Positions 59,417-64,000 of a stretch of 64,000 nt of DNA are shown in pieces. How positions within the stretch are numbered: position 1 is the first letter of the stretch; every line of letters begins with the position of its first letter. The notes under the pieces are model-generated. The model had not been told where the DNA came from. It did no database searches and saw nothing but the letters and a program-made list of their open reading frames with translations. The stretch is from Agrocybe praecox (Eukaryota; Basidiomycota; Agaricomycetes; Agaricales; Agrocybaceae). Where the stretch lies: positions 744,001 through 808,000 of the forward strand of contig OZ024844.1 of assembly GCA_964017145.1 (NCBI GenBank). The letters are read 5' to 3'. A program made the translations under genes and the position numbers.

Positions 59417-60614
59417 TTAATAACAACGAAAGTGACGAAGCTTACGCGATTGACACATAGCCTTTTCCTTCACGTCTACAAATGCCCGAACACGACGGTT
59501 GGATATAGGTGCAAGACTGGCTAGACCCTATTAAGCGAGAGAATGAGAGGTTAGCGACGATCACTTCATTCCTGAGATGCATACATTGACTCACCAATAA
59601 ACACAGAATCAAAGTCTCTGCAGTGTAACAGAACCGGAAGCAGACATCTGTCAAGAAAGCAGAGTATCCTGTTATGACAATAGAGCGTCAACGCATATAC
59701 AAACATAGAAAAGAGAGGACCGATCTACCAGGTGCAAAAGTCGGAGGTATGATATTCAAAATCGTTGCGATCGAAAATTCAATGCCTGTGTGTCGACCGA
59801 ATTGAGGAAATATAATGCACCACTGAAAAGAATGGGTGTCGGTAGACCGTAAAAGGATAGATGCGGCGAAAACGTACCCGAGCTTCCATACGCAATTCAT
59901 TGCACTACTGAAAGGGACAAGTGTTGATAAGTTATATCGCAAAACGCCACGCAAAAAAGTACTCGAGCTTCCATAAAAATATCCTATTCCCATCCACGTT
60001 TAGAGAAATCCAACAACATTCTCAAGCAGGATGGCACGGCCTGAAAAAGTGACATCAGACAGGGATACACATGACGTCAAATTCAAAGTTACGGAAACAG
60101 CACATTGTACTCAGAAGTTATGGGCTTCAGCCAATAGGCTTCCTCAACGACAATATCTCACCAGTGTCGAATGTATCGATATTCTGAAATGACATAGCAT
60201 GCTGAAATGACGAGTTCGAGCTCAGTGCGTGGTCATGCTGGTAGTTATCGAGCGGATTATTAGATTCACATCCAAATGGTTGTAATGGAATGATGATTAA
60301 AACGATAGAGTTGACGAGTGGGAGGGATATCGATGATATGCAGGTGTATAACAGCCAATGATAATTTCTGAGTACGATCTAGCACAAATCAGCAGCTACT
60401 GTGTACTTACCAATGGACGTCGGCCCTCCTATCTGATGCTCGTACCCGGGAATTTCGAGCATGGTAGGTGCCTTTCTTGGGGATCTATACAGCAGGAAGA
60501 CGACATCAACACAAAGAAATACAAGAAATAAATAGTTTACGCACTCAGGCCTCAGGAGCGGCAAAGACAAGAACCTTTGCTCCAAGCCCGAGTTTTCTTT
60601 GATCTCTTTACACA
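59417..60614 (-). CDS. Possible multi-exon small gene, unassigned
   Basis: The minus strand shows a run of intron-like blocks with GT donors and TTTCAG, CATAACAG or TTAATAG acceptors at about 60540-60480, 60415-60190, 60170-60050, 59875-59831, 59724-59656 and 59590-59524. Candidate exons read MLEIPGYEHQIGGPTSIG, NIDTFDTGRAILLENVVGF, FPQFGRHTGIEFSIATIL and YSAFLTDVCFRFCYTAETL, which look partly hydrophobic. I could not join all of them in one frame, so it may be a non-coding transcript or a broken gene. Two blocks are tandem copies (59817-59889 and 59901-59974). Confidence 0.25.
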
Positions 60615-62150
60615 TGAACAGGGCCCGTCGTGTATTCCTCGTCAGATTTTTTTTTCTTCCTGAATTGGACCTTGGTGCGCAGTGGATTTCGTTGAACGTG
60701 ACTTTATTTATGGAGAGCAGCAGATATCTTTGATTATTGACCCAAGGCCAACGATGGCGGGCAGACGAGAAAGAGAAGGCAGGGAATGCAATTCCATCAC
60801 CGAACGGTCACGTGTCTTTTTACATTTGCGCGTCTCGAGCCTAGGCCCTAGTATGAGGCAAGTATGAGGCCAATTATTACGATGCTTCTTCCTTTTTTTC
60901 CACCGTCAATGCTGGCCACCACATAAATATTTTTTCTCGAGTGTGAGTCTATCCGTGTGTCCAACTGATCTGGTTGCAAGATGAACGAATGCCGTTCGTG
61001 TGTATAAATGAAACCGACAGCTAATTCTTGGGTTAACCCCAACCCAACCCGAACCAGCAGCACCTACAACGACACGCGTGCATTTACTACTATTACGCAA
61101 CGCAATGTTGTACAATTTGTGTAATAGAGTATGGGTCAGCGCAGGGGACATAAGCTGTGGATGGATCGTCTCGTATCTAAAGCGAAGAAGGATATGTGGA
61201 TGATGGGAGTGGGATGATGGAGATCTGAGATTGATATGAGAATCTACGAGGTCAGACCGAGTGGCAAGAAGGACAGCATGCGCGAACGTCTATTTGGGCA
61301 GGGTTATTATTCAGAAGAGATAAATCAGAGTTTCTCGGGATAGACTTAGCGATAAGTAAGAGCCAGCGCGGTGGCGATGGTGGTGGAAGGAAGGAAGACA
61401 AGAAGCCGGGAAAGGCTTGCACTAAATCCGAACTTTAGGATCTGTAAAGCTACAAGGTGAGTGGAAATGAATATGCAAACTAAAAACGACAAAAAGCGGG
61501 CCCTACTCACATCTTCACGAGCTATCATGCATCATGTAGCATCGAAGACGCTACAACCGGGTGTACTTTCTTCATTTCAGAGACAAGGTGAGACAAACGA
61601 TGGGGACTACGATGCCTAAAAGTAGCAGTAAAAAGCAAGAAAGAAAACAAATTGCGCGATGGCAGGTGATACGATGGCTGAGCATAGGTCTCACTCGACT
61701 TTGCACCACGGAGCACAAGCTAGACGGTGCTGTAGGTGCGCACTAAAATATCATACGGCATCTTGACTGGACAAAATGAGAGAGTTAAGGACTAGATGTG
61801 ATGCAAACGGAAGCCAGAATCTCGTAGAAATGAGAAAACCGTGGTGGAGAACACAAAGTGTTGTGAGGCAGGAAGAAAGCATCGCAAGTCGAGGATACTG
61901 CAATTAAGTTAATAGTAACGCATTAGCTCGCAGAGAAAGTTTGGACCAACAAGATCTTTCAGACAACTGGTTTAAAACAGAGTGTCGGGAGTCAGGAGGT
62001 AGGGGAGGGGGAAAAGTGGATAAAGCGTCGCAGGTCGAGTCTAATGTAGGTCAGAGTTTTCGAGGAACTAGAGCAAAGAAAGAGTGAGAAGGGAGTGGTG
62101 GTGGAGAAGTCTCGGATAAGGCTCAGCCTTGGCTACGCGACGCGTAACGG
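60615..62150. other. Spacer next to the right-hand transposon
   Basis: No gene recognised; purine-rich in the last 300 bp. The final bases before the transposon (CGACGCGTAACGG) resemble its own internal terminus sequence (TGACGCGTTATCACGG). Confidence 0.45.
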
Positions 62151-62231
62151 ATGTCGGAAATTTCCGTGACGCGTTATCACGGCCGGCAGTTAAATGCTCG
62201 TTATTTGTATGTTATAATAAGGTACGGCAAC

Positions 62232-62288
62232 CCCGGCTTGTTGCAACGAGCTCGGCTTATTACAACCAGCCCGGCTTATTATAACCAG
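62232..62288 (+). repeat. Three subterminal 19-bp tandem repeats of the right Plavaka copy
   Basis: Units at 62232-62250, 62251-62269 and 62270-62288, identical to those in the left copy. They begin 81 bp inside the element. Confidence 0.7.
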
Positions 62289-62433
62289 CCGTTACAACAC
62301 GTGGCGTGCCTGTTGATGTCACAAGCGCGAATCAACGTTCCGATGCGACTGTCAACCCATCGTTTGCGTCCCCCACTACATCTCTATAGCTGTACCATAC
62401 GTTTTTCGAACCCATTCCCTATTTATTGGCACT

Positions 62434-64000
62434 ATGAATTTCCAATCATCGGCTTCCGCAGATCCCCAGCAGTTCACATGCGGCAACTGCTCCCGATCTT
62501 TTCCCAAAGCTGGCGGTCTTAGTGCTCACCGGCGACACTGTGCGAGGAAACTCGAGGAGAATAGGATGACGGAACAATTTATCAAAAGGCGGGAGGAGGC
62601 ACAAATGCAGAGGGATCTTGGTATGTGTCAAAGTCTCAAAGTTCCCTGCCGTGTACTGATGTGTATCTTATCTATACCTAGATAAAGCTGTTCCCATCCG
62701 AAATCAACGTTCACGAAAGCAACCAGCATGGGAGGACCCATCACTACGTGGGACGCACGCAGTGTCTCACAGAAAGGTATCAACTGTCCCCCCACCATCG
62801 GCGTCTGTGTCACAAGCGAGCAGCGCCGCTATCAGTGATGAAACACCAGTACCATCGGAAGAGATTGGGCGACCACCTGAGCAGACTTCGGCTAGAGATG
62901 GTGGGGGCTCAACTTCGAAAGGTAAGCACATTTTCGAAAATCATCTCTTTGCGGACATACTTATTTTGTCCGTTTTAAATAGCCGCCACCCCCGAAATTG
63001 ATACCATCCGCACTGAATATCACCCTGCCAGCGGGCGTGGTATTAAGGTTGAGGCCTTTGGTGAATATCGCGAGCATACATCGCAGTCGTCATCCATTCC
63101 CGAAATATCAGAACCATGGCGCCCATTTCAATCTCGGGTCGACTTCCAGCTTGCACAGCTTGCAATTGAGGCGTGTCTCACTTCAAAACAAATGGATACT
63201 CTCTGTGGGGCAATCAAGGAGTGTATCCAGTCACCAGACTCATTTCATTTAAGTAGTCACCGAGATATCCACCAACTCTGGGACACTGCATCTTCAATGT
63301 TGACACCGGTACCTCGTAAATTATTATATCGTCCTCGTCGCATGTTCTAATGTAATCTTAGTTTCAAAAATACACTCTCAGTACTCCTTATAATTTCAAA
63401 ACTGTGGATAACGAAGAAGCACCTGAATTGAATTTTTGGTGCCGTGATCTTTGGCAGTGGGCTATCGACACCATTCAAAATCCTTTACTTGCTGATCATT
63501 TTGTTTGGGATGCACGAAAACTCGAGAAATTTGATGGAAAAGAATATATTCGTTTTATACATGAGCCTTGGACAGCTGACCGATTCTGGGAAGTTCAGGT
63601 AGGTTGTTTGACGTGTTACGGTGAATAAAAACCAATATTTCCATTAAAAAATAGACTTTAATAGCACCGGATGGGAAGCCCTTTGGGTTTATTCTCTTTG
63701 CTGATAAGACCAAGCTGTCTTCCTTTGGTACCTCAAAAGGATATCCTATTATTGCACGTTTAGCCAATCTTCCAGCTGAGATACGGAATGGAAATAACAC
63801 AATTGGTGGGGGACGGGTAGTAGGATGGCTTCCTGTTGTAAGATTAAATTTTAATCAGCCTTTATTATTGATGATATAATTTTCTTAGACATCCGATGAA
63901 GAGGATAAATCAGGGAAGACTGCATACGTTGACTATAAACGTGTAGTTTGGCATGACTCATTCCGAAAGCTTCTCGAAAGTATAAAAGAGCATTCAAAAA
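62434..64000 (+). CDS. Plavaka-family transposase, 5' part, right copy
   Basis: Start at 62434. Exons visible before the window ends: the C2H2 zinc-finger exon to about 62621, an exon joining at 62683, then further exons to 64000 carrying the Ser/Pro linker, ISEPWRPFQSRVDFQLAQL, NFWCRDLWQWAIDTI, PWTADRFWEVQ, FGFILFADKTKLSSFGTS and TSDEEDKSGKTAYVDYKRVV. Splice sites and frame are the same as in the left copy. No disabling change is seen in this part, so the copy may be functional. The C-terminal part is outside. Confidence 0.88.

Larger units (their letters stand above)
62151..64000 (+). mobile_element. Second Plavaka-type transposon copy, 5' part only
   Basis: Starts at 62151 and leaves the window at 64000. 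It corresponds base for base to 5428-3579 of the left copy in inverted orientation (coordinates sum to 67579). No indels were found; two substitutions were noted through protein comparison, Ser to Thr near residue 46 and Cys to Tyr in KE(C/Y)IRF. The first 12 or so bases again hold the CGGAAATTTCCG palindrome. Confidence 0.9.

Noticed and set aside
61020..61060. Telomere-like GGTTAACCCCAACCCAACCC
   Set aside because: Short, irregular and internal to the sequence; not a TTAGGG array.
1..64000. tRNA, rRNA, CRISPR and riboswitch signals
   Set aside because: Looked for A/B box patterns and regular repeat-spacer arrays by eye; nothing convincing was found. A dedicated tRNA scan was not possible.

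Overview
This is a basidiomycete (Agaricomycetes) nuclear segment. Nearly every gene is split by 45-70 nt GT-AG introns. The gene families are also typical of mushrooms: Plavaka-type transposases, a cerato-platanin, a DOPA 4,5-dioxygenase, a PL14-like lyase, Hsp70-like actin-fold ATPases and a microexon-rich P450. I recognised no tRNA, rRNA, CRISPR array or bacterial-style operon. Exon models were rebuilt by eye. For PRO1, PRS, the TMEM163-like protein, PL14, F-box, both phosphatases, the P450, chitin deacetylase, DodA, REV1, the His/Lys-rich protein, the repeat protein and the TPR protein, the summed exon lengths are exact multiples of three.

Layout. Positions 1-5428 hold a minus-strand Plavaka/CMC-like DNA transposon with a transposase gene and a second coiled-coil ORF that leaves the window. 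Its 5' half recurs in inverted orientation at 62151-64000 with no indels and only about two differences noticed in 1.85 kb. The two copies face outward and bracket about 56.7 kb. Inside, 7.3-12 kb is housekeeping: glutamate 5-kinase, then PRPP synthetase. 13.9-18.8 kb holds a TMEM163/CDF-like membrane protein with Cys-rich tails, a PL14-like secreted lyase and a convergent F-box gene. 20.4-26 kb holds two tandem membrane-anchored histidine acid phosphatases with the same 13-exon structure. 26.3-30.9 kb holds an intact P450 and a decayed P450 copy. 32.2-36.4 kb holds a chitin deacetylase, a DOPA 4,5-dioxygenase (with 14-nt and 5-nt microexons) and a secreted Lys/His/Gly-repeat protein. 37.9-41.7 kb is REV1, back to back with an unknown repeat-bearing gene. 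43.8-46.2 kb holds two tandem methyltransferases. 46.7-52.6 kb holds two tandem Hsp70-like ATPases, the distal one with a single frameshift. 53.6 kb is a cerato-platanin. 55-58.6 kb is a 1136-residue TPR protein with a fungal STAND-type N-terminus. 58.6-62.1 kb is mostly unassigned.

How they fit together: the segment mixes conserved metabolism and repair (PRO1, PRS, REV1) with fast-evolving accessory genes. Four families occur as adjacent duplicates (phosphatase, P450, methyltransferase, Hsp70-like), with decay visible in two. DodA, chitin deacetylase and the secreted basic protein form a small group related to pigment or cell surface, but the sequence alone does not show that they act together.
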